A stretch of DNA of 35,374 nucleotides from JAFLCM01 sp046154665 (GCA_046154665.1 JBJXFG010000079.1:1-35374); one strand, 5' to 3'; shown: positions 25,478 through 34,280, counted from the stretch's first letter. Translations and numbers: made by a program. Notes: generated by a model from the sequence alone, not told the origin.

Positions 25478-25877
25478 CTCAGTCTCCCGGCATTCGTTCT
25501 TCGCTCGCGTCCAAGCCGCGAGCGCACCCTCAGCACGGGGCCGGCCAAACGGCGGCGCGGCCCGATGGTCGGATGTGATTGTCCGCTCCCGTGCGGGGAC
25601 CTTCAAGAGAGAAGTTCGAGATTCGCCCGTGCGCGGCACGCTTTGTGTTACGAATGCATTAGGACAAGCGAGATTGTCCGGGAATCCATCGTGCCAGCTG
25701 CAGCGAACGGGGCACCCCGCCGGTCGCAGGCGGGGCTTTCAGGTGAGCCCATGAGCGGCTTTCCACCCGGCAAGTGTTCAGCCAACGAGCCCGGAGCGTG
25801 AGCGACGGGTCTGAACAAACGCGTTGCGTCACGAGACCTCGGGCCCTCCTCTCACGATCGGGGTTCCGTCACTCCCC
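25478..25877. other. 400-base spacer between protein A and the kinase
   Basis: No gene is supported here. It holds an inverted repeat GGACAA-N6-TTGTCC (25662-25679) about 185 bases upstream of the protein A start, which could be an operator, and a half copy of the dispersed palindrome. I do not see a convincing sigma-70 promoter. Confidence 0.5.
25784..25810. repeat. Dispersed palindromic element, copy D (left arm only)
   Basis: AACGAGCCCGGAGCGTGAGC and the next bases GACGGGT match the arm consensus exactly as the reverse complement of the right arm of copy A. No partner arm is found before the kinase stop at 25878. Confidence 0.75.
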
Positions 25878-28589
25878 TTACGGCCCCGCGCCTTCGGAAA
25901 ACTCGCGCAGCTTTGCTTCGAGTTCCGCGATGGTCTTGTCGTCGTCGGGGCGCGCTTGGTTGGCCGCCTTGAACTGCCCATACTTCTCGAGCGCCTGCCC
26001 ATAGGCGACGCTCGCCGACGCGCGATGAGATCGCTTCTCGGCATCGGTGGCACCGGGGCGTGCGGCGTGGGCCGCGGCCGCGTCGCCCAGGCTGGCGAAC
26101 GCCACCGCCACGTTGCGCTGCGTCTCGATGTTCTTCTGGTCCTTCGCGGCGAGTTCGCCCCAGCGTTCGACCCCATCGCGCAGGCGCTCCAACGCCGCGT
26201 CGGTGCGACCGAGCTTGGTCAGCGCGCGGCCCGAAGCGACGCGCGACGCCGCCGATTGCAGCTTGGCGATCGCGTTGTCGGGCTTGCCCTTCAAGATCGC
26301 GTCGGCGTTGACGGTCTGGGCGTCGCTGGTGTCTGCGGCTTCCTGCCAGCGTTCGAGCAAGCGGAGCGCTTTCGCCCTGAGTTCCAGCACCGTGCCGAGG
26401 TCTTCGCGGTGCCGCTCGTTGGCCGCGTCCTTCTCAAGACTGGCGCGGAACATCTGCTCGGCCTTCGCAAGGTCCGAGAGCGAGGCCTGGTTCGCCGCCG
26501 CATCGCCGGATTTCATCGATGCGTCGGCGATGCGTGCCAGCCCCAACGCCGCATCGCGCAGGGCCGTCTGGTCATCGGGGAACTCGCGGAGCGCCTCGTC
26601 GCGCATCGCTTGGGCCTGACGCAGCCGCTCCAACGCCGCGGCGCCGTCGCCCTGACGCCGCGCGACATCCGACCACGCCGCCAGCGCCGCGGCGTACTCA
26701 CGGCGCGACGCCTTGGACTTCTCGGCGCGGTACGCCTTCTCGCGCGCGAGTGCGGCCTCCTTGTACGCCGCGTCCGCACCGGGCAGATCGCCCAGCGTCG
26801 CCTTCGCCCCGCCGATAGACATCAGCACGCTGGCGAGATGGCCCTCGACGGCCGTTTGCTTCTCACGATCAGGAAAGGCCGGCAACCCACGCAGGAGCTC
26901 CGCGGCTTTCTCGTATGCCGCCAGGCGTTCCTCGGTGGGCGCGCCGGTCTTGCCGATGACGTCACCCACAGCGCGGTGCGAAATCGCCAAGTCCGCCTTG
27001 TGCGACGCAACTTCGGGCCCCGCGTCGAGCAGCGATTGCCGCAGCGCCAGCGCCTTGCGGTAGTACTCGCTCGCGGCCTTGGGGTCGCCCAGGTTCTGCG
27101 TGCGCAGCCCGCCGGTGATATCGCCCAGCCGTTGGTACGCCGCTGCGATCGAGGCCTTCAGCGTCGCGTCCGGCGTGCCGGCTTCGAGGGCTTCCAGTCC
27201 CTTCACCGTCGCCGCCACCATCGCTCGGCGTTCCTCGACGTTCGGGAAGTAGGTGCTGCCGCCGGACTCGCGCATGAATGTCGACGCGAGATCGCGGACG
27301 ATGCCGAAGCGCCGTTCCGATTCCGCCAGCGCCGCCCGAGTTTCGATGTTTGCCGCTTCCGCACGGCGCCATTGCCACAAGGTGAAGCCCGCGCCGGCGA
27401 CGATCGCCAGCAGCAGCGCCGCCCCGAACGCCACGGGCAGGCGGTGCCGGCGCACGAACTTGCCGAGCACATACGTCACGCCGCGCCGCCCGTGGGCCTC
27501 GACGGGCAGGCCTTGCAGGTGCCGATCAAGGTCCGCCGACAGCGACGCTGCCGACGCGTACCGCCGCGACGGGACTTTCTCCATCGCCATCATCACGATG
27601 TCGTCGATATCGCCGGCGAGTTTGCGACGCAGCTGCGTCGGCTCGTCCTCGCGCGAGCGAGCCACCTCGTCCGGCGTGATGGTCCGCTGTTCGCCCGTGG
27701 GCTGTGCGATCGTCTCCATCCGTGTGACCACCGTGCTGGGTCGCTCAGGGTCGCTCTCGCAGATGACGCGGGCGATCTCCTGCTGCATCCGCGTGCGGAA
27801 TCGGTAGGGCTTGCGCCCTGTCAGCAGTTCATACAGCAGCACGCCCAGCGCGTAGATATCGCTCGACGTCGTGATCGGGTCGCCGCGGACCTGCTCGGGG
27901 CTCGCGTACTCCGGCGTCATCAGCCGCAGCTCGGGCCCGGTGACTTCGACCATCTGCGCCAGGTTCGGGTTCAGCATCTTGGCGATGCCGAAGTCGAGCA
28001 GCTTGGGTTCGCCTTCTTTCGTGACGAGGATGTTCCCCGGCTTGAGGTCGCGGTGAACGATGAGGTTCTGGTGCGCGTGATGCACCGCCGCGCAGACCTT
28101 CTTGAAGAGGCCGAGCCGCTCGGCGACCGTGAGACGGTTCAGGTCGCAGTACTTGTCGATCGGCTGGCCCTCGACGTACTCGAGCACGAAGTAGGGCAGG
28201 CCGTCTTCGGTGGCCCCGCCGTCGATCAGCGTGGCGATGTTGGGGTGGTTCAGCCCGCTGAGCAGCTGGCGCTCGAGGTTGAAACGGCGCAGCACCTCGC
28301 TGGTGTCCATGCCGCGCTTCACCACTTTGAGCGCGACGATGCGGCTGAAGTCCTGCTCCTCACGCGCGGCGAGGTACACCACACCCATGCCGCCTTGTCC
28401 GATTTCACGGCGGATGACGTAGCTGCCGATGCGCTCGGGCATCGTGGTCGGCACGGGGGTGAGGAAGGCTTCGGAGGGTCGCGACGCTGGGGCTGAAGGA
28501 TGTCCTGAACCCGATGCGCTCGGCGACGCCGGCGCGACGGACGTCGGGTCCTGGTCGCTGCGAGGGGGTTTTGGCGGCGGCGTGGTCAT
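25878..28589 (-). CDS. Transmembrane Ser/Thr protein kinase with long helical C-terminal sensor region
   Basis: The 903-residue protein begins with a Pro/Ser-rich segment (1-50), then a Hanks-type kinase domain (55-~365): GQGGMGVVY (64-72), Lys88 in ALKVVK, HRDLKPGN (179-186), DFG (199-201) and SPEQV in the APE position (about 230-234). All catalytic residues are present. A membrane segment lies at ~386-404 (VAFGAALLLAIVAGAGFTLW). The remaining ~490 residues are Ala/Leu/Glu-rich, predicted helical, and look like degenerate TPR-type repeats (KAASEYYRKALALRQS, ADAAYKEAALAREKAY), as in many planctomycete kinases. Orientation places the repeats outside the cytoplasm. It starts at ATG 28587-28589; the substrate is unknown. 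It is transcribed away from nadD and toward the dockerin-tail cluster. Confidence 0.92.
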   Translation of the reverse strand: MTTPPPKPPRSDQDPTSVAPASPSASGSGHPSAPASRPSEAFLTPVPTTMPERIGSYVIRREIGQGGMGVVYLAAREEQDFSRIVALKVVKRGMDTSEVLRRFNLERQLLSGLNHPNIATLIDGGATEDGLPYFVLEYVEGQPIDKYCDLNRLTVAERLGLFKKVCAAVHHAHQNLIVHRDLKPGNILVTKEGEPKLLDFGIAKMLNPNLAQMVEVTGPELRLMTPEYASPEQVRGDPITTSSDIYALGVLLYELLTGRKPYRFRTRMQQEIARVICESDPERPSTVVTRMETIAQPTGEQRTITPDEVARSREDEPTQLRRKLAGDIDDIVMMAMEKVPSRRYASAASLSADLDRHLQGLPVEAHGRRGVTYVLGKFVRRHRLPVAFGAALLLAIVAGAGFTLWQWRRAEAANIETRAALAESERRFGIVRDLASTFMRESGGSTYFPNVEERRAMVAATVKGLEALEAGTPDATLKASIAAAYQRLGDITGGLRTQNLGDPKAASEYYRKALALRQSLLDAGPEVASHKADLAISHRAVGDVIGKTGAPTEERLAAYEKAAELLRGLPAFPDREKQTAVEGHLASVLMSIGGAKATLGDLPGADAAYKEAALAREKAYRAEKSKASRREYAAALAAWSDVARRQGDGAAALERLRQAQAMRDEALREFPDDQTALRDAALGLARIADASMKSGDAAANQASLSDLAKAEQMFRASLEKDAANERHREDLGTVLELRAKALRLLERWQEAADTSDAQTVNADAILKGKPDNAIAKLQSAASRVASGRALTKLGRTDAALERLRDGVERWGELAAKDQKNIETQRNVAVAFASLGDAAAAHAARPGATDAEKRSHRASASVAYGQALEKYGQFKAANQARPDDDKTIAELEAKLREFSEGAGP

Positions 28590-28705
28590 GGCGTGGGCCG
28601 CGGAGGCCTGGAAGCGCTTTCAAGGGGTCGAGCATCGCGCGGCGTCGGGCGGGACATCCTGCCACACCCAGAGAGACACAGCAAGCGGCGGCGCGCGCTG
28701 CCCCA

Positions 28706-28800
28706 AACGAGCCCCGAGCGTGAGCGAGCGGGTTTCTCCTGTCCGAATGCAACGCAAGTACGAGCGTTTCTGAACCCGTCGCTCACCCTCCGGGCTTGTT
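28706..28800. repeat. Dispersed palindromic element, copy E (both arms)
   Basis: The left arm is 28706-28733 (AACGAGCCCCGAGCGTGAGC, then GAGCGGGT) and the right arm 28774-28800 (ACCCGTCGCTCACCCTCCGG, then GCTTGTT). The right arm overlaps the 3' end of nadD: the reverse arm read AAC AAG CCC GGA GGG TGA supplies its last five codons and stop. Confidence 0.85.
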
Positions 28801-29511
28801 GTTCGAGCGCCCAAACCAATCGAGCACGTTGGGGTGCAAAGCCGCCACGAGTTCCGGATGCTCCCATTCACCCCGCTCAACCAGCTCACGAACCCACGTA
28901 GAACTGACGTCGATCAGCGGCGCCGGCACAATCCACGATCGCCACCGGTCCAACTCACCGGGCGACCAGTGCGGGGCCAGCGCCGACAGCAGCGCCTCGG
29001 GCGACTCATCCGGTCGGCGCAGCAGCACCATCGGCTCGGCGAGCGCGATGATGCCCGCCGGGTCGCGCCAGCGGTGGAACGACCGCGCCGAATCCGCCCC
29101 GATGACCAGCCGGAACTTCGCGCGTGAGTTCATCGCGCTGAGCTTTCGGAGCGTGTCCACGGTGTAACTCACCGGTGCCGCCTCATCGGCGTCCTCAAGT
29201 TCAATCGTCGACACCCCCACCCGCGGCGCACCCCGAAGCGCCAGCGCCAGCAGTTCGATGCGCTGGCGATCGGTCAGCCGAGGGCCGGCGTCCTTGAGTG
29301 GGTTCCGTGCCGCGGGGACGAACACCAGCCATGCCCCCTCACCCGCACCACCTCCACGTTCCATCGCCCCGCGTGCCGCCAACGCCAGTTCGACATGCCC
29401 GCGATGCACCGGATCAAACGTCCCGCCCATCAGCACGACATGTTCCACACCCGCAGGGACGGGCCACCGAGACACGGGCACCGCCCCCAGCATGTCGTCA
29501 TCATCGCGCAT
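28783..29511 (-). CDS. nadD: Nicotinate-nucleotide adenylyltransferase NadD
   Basis: It adenylates nicotinate mononucleotide in NAD synthesis. I use the ATG at 29511 (MRDDDDMLGAV..); a second at 29493 is possible. The 242 residues carry GGTFDPVHRGH (the HxGH nucleotidyl-transfer motif preceded by GGTFDP), VFVPAARNPLKD, IGADSARSFHRW and VSSTWVREL, all typical. The Gly-rich RGGGAGEGAW insert is a loop expansion. Its C-terminal NNKPGG and TGA come from the dispersed repeat E, so its natural end may have been lost. It follows the frameshifted phosphorylase by 8 bases and is probably co-transcribed. Confidence 0.95.
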   Translation of the reverse strand: MRDDDDMLGAVPVSRWPVPAGVEHVVLMGGTFDPVHRGHVELALAARGAMERGGGAGEGAWLVFVPAARNPLKDAGPRLTDRQRIELLALALRGAPRVGVSTIELEDADEAAPVSYTVDTLRKLSAMNSRAKFRLVIGADSARSFHRWRDPAGIIALAEPMVLLRRPDESPEALLSALAPHWSPGELDRWRSWIVPAPLIDVSSTWVRELVERGEWEHPELVAALHPNVLDWFGRSNNKPGG

Positions 29512-29519
29512 CGGCGAGT

Positions 29520-30223
29520 TCACGCGGGTGCTCCTCGAACGATGGACCGCGTGTGGTCCCCGGAACTCGATCGCTCCCCCACCACCGTCGCCAGCGTCTG
29601 GGCCGCCAGCCGAAGGGCCGCACCGCTGCGCCGCGCCAGCTTCAAGAGCGAAACAACGGTCGTCGGCGAGCGCACGCACGCCCACAGCACGCGCCCCAAC
29701 CGCGTCCGCCCGTCGGGTGTCACCCACGTCTCAATCCCTTCAGCGAGTTCATCCCCCGGTCCATCGCTCACGGCGCGGATCACCCCCCATCGCACCCCGG
29801 CGTGGGCACATGCCTGCGCGAAGACGTGCGACTCGCAATCGACCAGGTCAGCCCCGGTGCGGGCGTGCAGGTCAGCCTTCGCCGAGGGTGTGCCAACGGG
29901 GTGATCCACGCCCACGACACTTGCCGTGACAGCCCCGTGACCTCCGCCCACCGGCGGCGGCACCACCGTCGGCGTCCACGTCCTCCCGGACACGTCGCGC
30001 ACGCTCCCGATCATCGGCACCGGCCCAACCTCCACCAAAGCCCCGCAAGTGCCGAACAGCAGCAGCGTGCTCGCCCCCTGTCCCACGGCACGCCGCACGG
30101 CATGGCCCACCGCGTCCCCCCCGCCCCGGTAATGACCACGCGAGCGCCGACCCCGCGAAGGGCCGCCCGCGCATGCCTTGCCTCAAACGCCAGCGGGCAA
30201 AGAATGACGGCGAAGGAACCCAT
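29520..30223 (-). pseudogene. Phosphorylase/nucleosidase superfamily protein (HpnG-like), single-base frameshift
   Basis: The N-terminal part (from ATG 30221-30223, MGSFAVILCPLAFEARHARA...VVITGAGG) and the rest (..AVRRAVGQGASTLLLFGTCGALVEV..., DCESHVFAQACAHAGVRW, VIRAVSDGPGDELAEG) lie in frames that differ by one base. They meet at a run of seven G on the coding strand (30116-30122). One extra G would give a continuous 234-residue PNP/UDP-phosphorylase-like protein. The end (RSPTTVVSLLKLARRSGAAL) resembles hopanoid-associated phosphorylase HpnG, but a nucleosidase is also possible. The break may be a real mutation, a slippage switch, or a sequencing error. It is directly upstream of nadD. Confidence 0.8.
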
Positions 30224-30468
30224 GCATGACCGTAGGTGGGACGCGTCAACCAACAGGCATCAATCGCACCAAGACCGACCAAAGTGTGGGAATCTCCCGA
30301 TTGACCCGCAACCGACGTTTGAGCCGAGGATACGCTTCGATTCCCGGTGCCGGATCGCCCACTGCGTGGGGCAACGGTGCCCAAACCCGTCTGTGACGCT
30401 CGCCGAGAAGCGCGAACGCCCGGTCCGTCGGCCGGGACTCGAAACTCGGGGCGTGCCTGGAGCCCATC

Positions 30469-33400
30469 ATGCGAACCCGTGGCGTTTCCGCGACGACTGC
30501 CCGACTCCTCACCCTCATCGCCGGCTTGTGTATCCCGCTCACGGCGATCGCCCAGGGACCGGCGGCTCCCGCCCCTTCGGGCCCCCCCGCCGCGACCCCG
30601 CCCTCGCCCCCCGATTTCCCCAAGTTTGAGGAAGTCTCGAAGGACTTCGAGCGTGTCGCCACCTCATCGGAGGGTTCGCTCTACACCCTCTGGAAGCGTG
30701 ACAAGGACGGCCAGATTCTCGCCGAGCTGCCCCGCGACTTCGCCGGCAAACGCTTCCTTTTCGCCATGACCCAGTCCAGTGGCGACGAGTGGTCGGGCCT
30801 GCAGGGCTCTGACTTCCTCGTCTATTGGAAGCGCTACGACAAGCGTCTCGCCCTTATCCAGCCCAACCTTGACGTCCGCTCCACCGGCGATGAACCTTCC
30901 AAGATCAGCGTTTCACGCCATTTCACCGACCGCGTCATCCTCGACATCCCTATCGCCTGCATGGGGCCCAACGGCGGCCCCGTCATCGACCTCGACGCCA
31001 TGCTCGTCGGCCAGGCCAACAAGTTTTTCGGCCCCGACGCCCGCAACCTCAACGTCGCCCTCACCCGCATCGTCGAGGCCAAGGCCTTCCCCAACAACAT
31101 CGAGGTCGCCTTCGAAGTGCCCGGGGGCGACGGCGTGCTGCGCATCTTCCACTACTCCATCAGCAGCCTCCCCGAGAACGCCGCCTACAAGCCCCGCGAG
31201 GCCGACGAACGCGTCGGCTACTTCACCACCCACTACCGCGACCTGGGCAAGTTCGGCGAAGACGAGAAGTGGATCCGCTACATCAACCGCTGGCACCTCG
31301 AAAAGGCCGAGCCCAAACTCAAGCTCAGCCCCCCCAAAGAGCCCATCGTCTTCTACATCGAGCACACCGTCCCGGTCCGCTACCGGCGCTTCGTGCGCGA
31401 CGGCATCCTGATGTGGAACAAGGCCTTTGAGAAGGTGGGCCTCTCCGACGCCATCGAGGTCCGCATCCAGGACAAGGCCTCGGGTGCCAACATGGACAAA
31501 GACCCCGAGGACGTCCGCTACAACTTCGTCCGCTGGCTGAGCAACGACATCGCCACCGCCATCGGCCCCTCGCGCGTCGACCCGCGCACCGGGCAGATTC
31601 TCGACGCCGACATCATCCTGACCGACGGCTGGATCCGCGTCTTCTGGAACCAGGCCAACCGCGTGCTGCCCGAGCAGGCCATGCAGGGCTTCGACACCGA
31701 GACGATGTCGTGGCTGCGCCGCCGCCCGCAGTGGGACCCGCGCGTGCGACTGGCACCGCCGCAGGAACGCGAGGCGGTCATGCGCCAGCTCGCCATGGAA
31801 GCCGCCCTCGAAGCCCGTGACCAGAACGAGAACGCCAGCGTCCGCGGCATCGGGCGCTTCATGCGCTCCCCCGCCGCCTTCCCCGGCGCGGAACTGATGA
31901 CCGGCCCCTCCGCCGCCATCGAATCCGCCCTCGATTCCTCGCCCGACTCCGCACGTCGATGGATGAACCAGATGTGCATGGCCGCCAGCGGCAAGGCCAT
32001 GGACATGGCCCTCATGGGCATGCACCTCGATATCGAGGGCATGCTCGCCCTCGACGAACAAGACGCACCGCCGGCTGGCGACGGCGGCGACGCGCCCAAA
32101 GCCGACGAGAAGGAAAAGGACAAGAAGAAAGACGAGACCAAGAAGGATGCCAAGCCCGAAGAGAAGTTCGACCGCCTCGACGGCATCCCCGACTGGTTCA
32201 TCGGACCCGTCCTCGCCGACTTGGTCGCCCACGAGGTCGGCCACACCCTCGGCCTGCGCCACAACTTCAAGGCCTCGGGCATCTACTCGCTCGAACAGAT
32301 CAACTCCGAGGAGTTCAAGGGCAAGAAGGCCTACGGCGGCTCGGTCATGGATTACAACCCCGTCAACATCAACATGAAGGACGGGCCCGCCCAGGGCGAC
32401 TACACCATGATCGACATCGGGCCCTACGACTTCTGGGTCATCGAAGCGGGCTACACCTTCGGCGACACCAAGGAAGTCCTCAAGCGCGTCGCCGAGCCCG
32501 AGCTCATCTACGGCACCGACGAAGACACCAGCGGCCCCGACCCGCTGGCACGCCGCTACGACTTCGCCCAAGACCCTCTTGACTTCGCCACCTCGCGCAT
32601 GGCGCTCGTCAAGTACCACCGCGAACGATTGCTGGAGAAGTTCGTCAAAGACGGCCAGTCGTGGGCCAAGGCGCGGCGCGGCTACACCATGACCCTCAAC
32701 GAACACCTCGGTGCCGTCTCGCACATGTCGCGATGGGTCGGTGGCGCGTTCGTCAACCGCGACCGCAAGGGCGACCCTAACGGCCGCCCGCCCATCCAGA
32801 AGACCCCCGTCGAGCAGCAGCGGGCCGCGCTGAAGTTCATCATCGACAACGCCTTCTTTGACGAGGCATTCGGTCTGACGCCGGAGATCCTCAACCGCCT
32901 CACCGTCGACAAGTTCTGGGACGCCGGCGGCGCCCCGATGGAAGACGCCACCTGGCCCGTCCACGACCGCATCCTGGGCATCCAGGCCAGCGCCATGACC
33001 GGCCTGATGAACCCGGCCACGCTCCGCCGCGTGCTCGATAACGAATGGCGCACCCCCGCCGGCGAGGACGCGCTCACCCTGCCCGAACTGCTCGGTGCCG
33101 TCTCCAGCGCCGTCTGGAAGGAGATCGAAGAAAAGGCCGGCAAGCGCTTCACCGCCCGTGAGCCGATGGTCTCGAGCCTGCGCCGCAACCTGCAGCGCGA
33201 GCACGCCGAGCGGTTGATCGATCTCGCGTTCCCCGACGGCATCATCGGCGCCGCCGGCAAGACGGCCTCCACCCTCGCCACCGCCGAACTCCGTGCCCTC
33301 CAGACCAAGCTGGGCTCGCAACTCGACGGCTCCGGCGACCGCCTCGACCCCTACACCGCCGCCCATTTCGCCGAGGTCAAACTCCGCATCGAAAAGGCCC

Positions 33401-33564
33401 TCGACGCCCAGTACATTTACAACACCGACAAGATCGGCGGCGGCGGCATGCCGTTCTTCTTCTTCGGCGAACAGCCCCAGTCCCGCAACGAGGGCAACAA
33501 CCCCTCAGGCCCGGACGGCGGCAACCCCTACAACCCGCCGCGCCCCGAGCCCGAGACCCCCTAA
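30469..33564 (+). CDS. Large secreted zinc metalloprotease (DUF5117/DUF4953-type)
   Basis: The 1031-residue protein opens with a signal peptide (LLTLIAGLCIPLTAIAQ). The N-terminal ~350 residues form the DUF5117-like domain (GSLYTLWKRDKDGQILAELP, FLVYWKRYDKRLALIQ). The catalytic motif HEVGHTLGLRH (588-598) is the metzincin HExxHxxGxxH, with SVMDY and Met627 as the Met-turn. A highly charged Lys/Glu/Asp insertion (543-566) lies just before it. The C-terminal part (FVNRDRKGDPNGRPPIQK..., ending ..PYNPPRPEPETP) fits DUF4953. GGAG precedes the ATG by six bases. A strong terminator follows. The protein would be periplasmic or exported; substrates are unknown. Confidence 0.93.
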   Translation: MRTRGVSATTARLLTLIAGLCIPLTAIAQGPAAPAPSGPPAATPPSPPDFPKFEEVSKDFERVATSSEGSLYTLWKRDKDGQILAELPRDFAGKRFLFAMTQSSGDEWSGLQGSDFLVYWKRYDKRLALIQPNLDVRSTGDEPSKISVSRHFTDRVILDIPIACMGPNGGPVIDLDAMLVGQANKFFGPDARNLNVALTRIVEAKAFPNNIEVAFEVPGGDGVLRIFHYSISSLPENAAYKPREADERVGYFTTHYRDLGKFGEDEKWIRYINRWHLEKAEPKLKLSPPKEPIVFYIEHTVPVRYRRFVRDGILMWNKAFEKVGLSDAIEVRIQDKASGANMDKDPEDVRYNFVRWLSNDIATAIGPSRVDPRTGQILDADIILTDGWIRVFWNQANRVLPEQAMQGFDTETMSWLRRRPQWDPRVRLAPPQEREAVMRQLAMEAALEARDQNENASVRGIGRFMRSPAAFPGAELMTGPSAAIESALDSSPDSARRWMNQMCMAASGKAMDMALMGMHLDIEGMLALDEQDAPPAGDGGDAPKADEKEKDKKKDETKKDAKPEEKFDRLDGIPDWFIGPVLADLVAHEVGHTLGLRHNFKASGIYSLEQINSEEFKGKKAYGGSVMDYNPVNINMKDGPAQGDYTMIDIGPYDFWVIEAGYTFGDTKEVLKRVAEPELIYGTDEDTSGPDPLARRYDFAQDPLDFATSRMALVKYHRERLLEKFVKDGQSWAKARRGYTMTLNEHLGAVSHMSRWVGGAFVNRDRKGDPNGRPPIQKTPVEQQRAALKFIIDNAFFDEAFGLTPEILNRLTVDKFWDAGGAPMEDATWPVHDRILGIQASAMTGLMNPATLRRVLDNEWRTPAGEDALTLPELLGAVSSAVWKEIEEKAGKRFTAREPMVSSLRRNLQREHAERLIDLAFPDGIIGAAGKTASTLATAELRALQTKLGSQLDGSGDRLDPYTAAHFAEVKLRIEKALDAQYIYNTDKIGGGGMPFFFFGEQPQSRNEGNNPSGPDGGNPYNPPRPEPETP

Positions 33565-33593
33565 GCCCCCAAGAAAGCCCAAGAACACACCAG

Positions 33594-33622
33594 CCCAGGC
33601 CGCAAGGCCTGGGTTTTTGTTT
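33594..33622 (+). terminator. Intrinsic terminator after the metalloprotease gene
   Basis: A perfect stem CCCAGGCC / GGCCTGGG with a GCAA tetraloop is followed by TTTTTGTTT, 30 bases past the stop codon. Confidence 0.92.
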
Positions 33623-33753
33623 CTCGGCGGGATTCCGCGTGTTCACCTTGGCGCGTCGCCCCCGGATCGCGTGGATGTTGGTGCGAGGTCTGGCATTTGG
33701 GCCCATCCCCGCGCCGTCCGACTGTCCCCGTGATTGTGAGAGGAGACCCTGAC

Positions 33754-34180
33754 ATGCTTCGCACCTGTCTGATCGGTCTTGTGTCCGCCGCCGTCATCGC
33801 CGCCGCATGCGGCACCTCGCTTGCCCGCCCGCCCGTGGGCACCGAGTTCACCTACCAGGGTCAACTGCTCAAGGCGGGGCAGGCGCTTACCGGTAACGCG
33901 GACTTCCGCTTCACCCTCTTTGACGGCCCCGGCCTCACTGCCAACATCGTCGGCGCGCCACAGAACGTGCCCAACATCCCCGTCAACGACGGCCGCTTCG
34001 AGTGTGCAGTCAACTTCGGCGAGTCGCCGTACACCACCAACGAGGAGCGCTGGCTGCAGGTCGAGGTGCGGAACCCCGCCGGCGGCTCGGGCAACTTCTC
34101 GCTCATGGGCGACCGGCAGAAACTCACGGCGTCGCCGTTCAGTCTGTCGACGCGGGGGCTCAACGTGGACGCGGCGGGGA
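33754..34180 (+). pseudogene. 5' fragment of a secreted-protein gene interrupted by an IS
   Basis: ATG 33754 with AGGAG upstream gives a signal peptide (MLRTCLIGLVSAAVIAAACG...) and then TEFTYQGQLLKAGQALTGNADFRFTLFD, NFGESPYTTNEERWLQVEV and RQKLTASPFSLS. This is the N-terminal module of a family of exported proteins common in planctomycetes (an FTYQGRL..., ERWLEI.., LTATPYA-type head that normally precedes a variable C-terminus). The coding sense continues into the IS sequence to 34395, which is not homologous. The gene is therefore cut off at about residue 142, and its 3' part would lie beyond the element, outside the window. Confidence 0.8.
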
Positions 34181-34280
34181 TGCGCTTCTCCCCGATTCAG
34201 TACCAACCGCAGGGTGAGGTTTTTGGCTTCTGCGCTTCTCCCCGATTCAGTACCAACCGCAGGGTGAGGTTTTTGGCTTC
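34181..34280. repeat. Perfect 2 x 50-bp tandem repeat of the IS terminus
   Basis: Bases 34181-34230 and 34231-34280 are identical, beginning TGCGCTTCTCCCCGATTCAG. The TG start and C-rich sequence fit an IS3-family end; the second copy abuts the orfB stop codon, which spans its edge (34279-34281). Confidence 0.9.

Noticed and set aside
25824..28496. 890-residue open frame on the plus strand
   Set aside because: It is antisense to the kinase and has no family motif; the codon pattern is explained by the GC-rich third position of the real gene.
30301..30345. TTGACC before the metalloprotease as a -35 box
   Set aside because: The nearest -10-like sequence (GATACG) is 22 bases away, too far for a standard promoter.
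30913..33366. 817-residue open frame on the minus strand
   Set aside because: It is antisense to the metalloprotease, which has signal peptide, HExxHxxGxxH and terminator.
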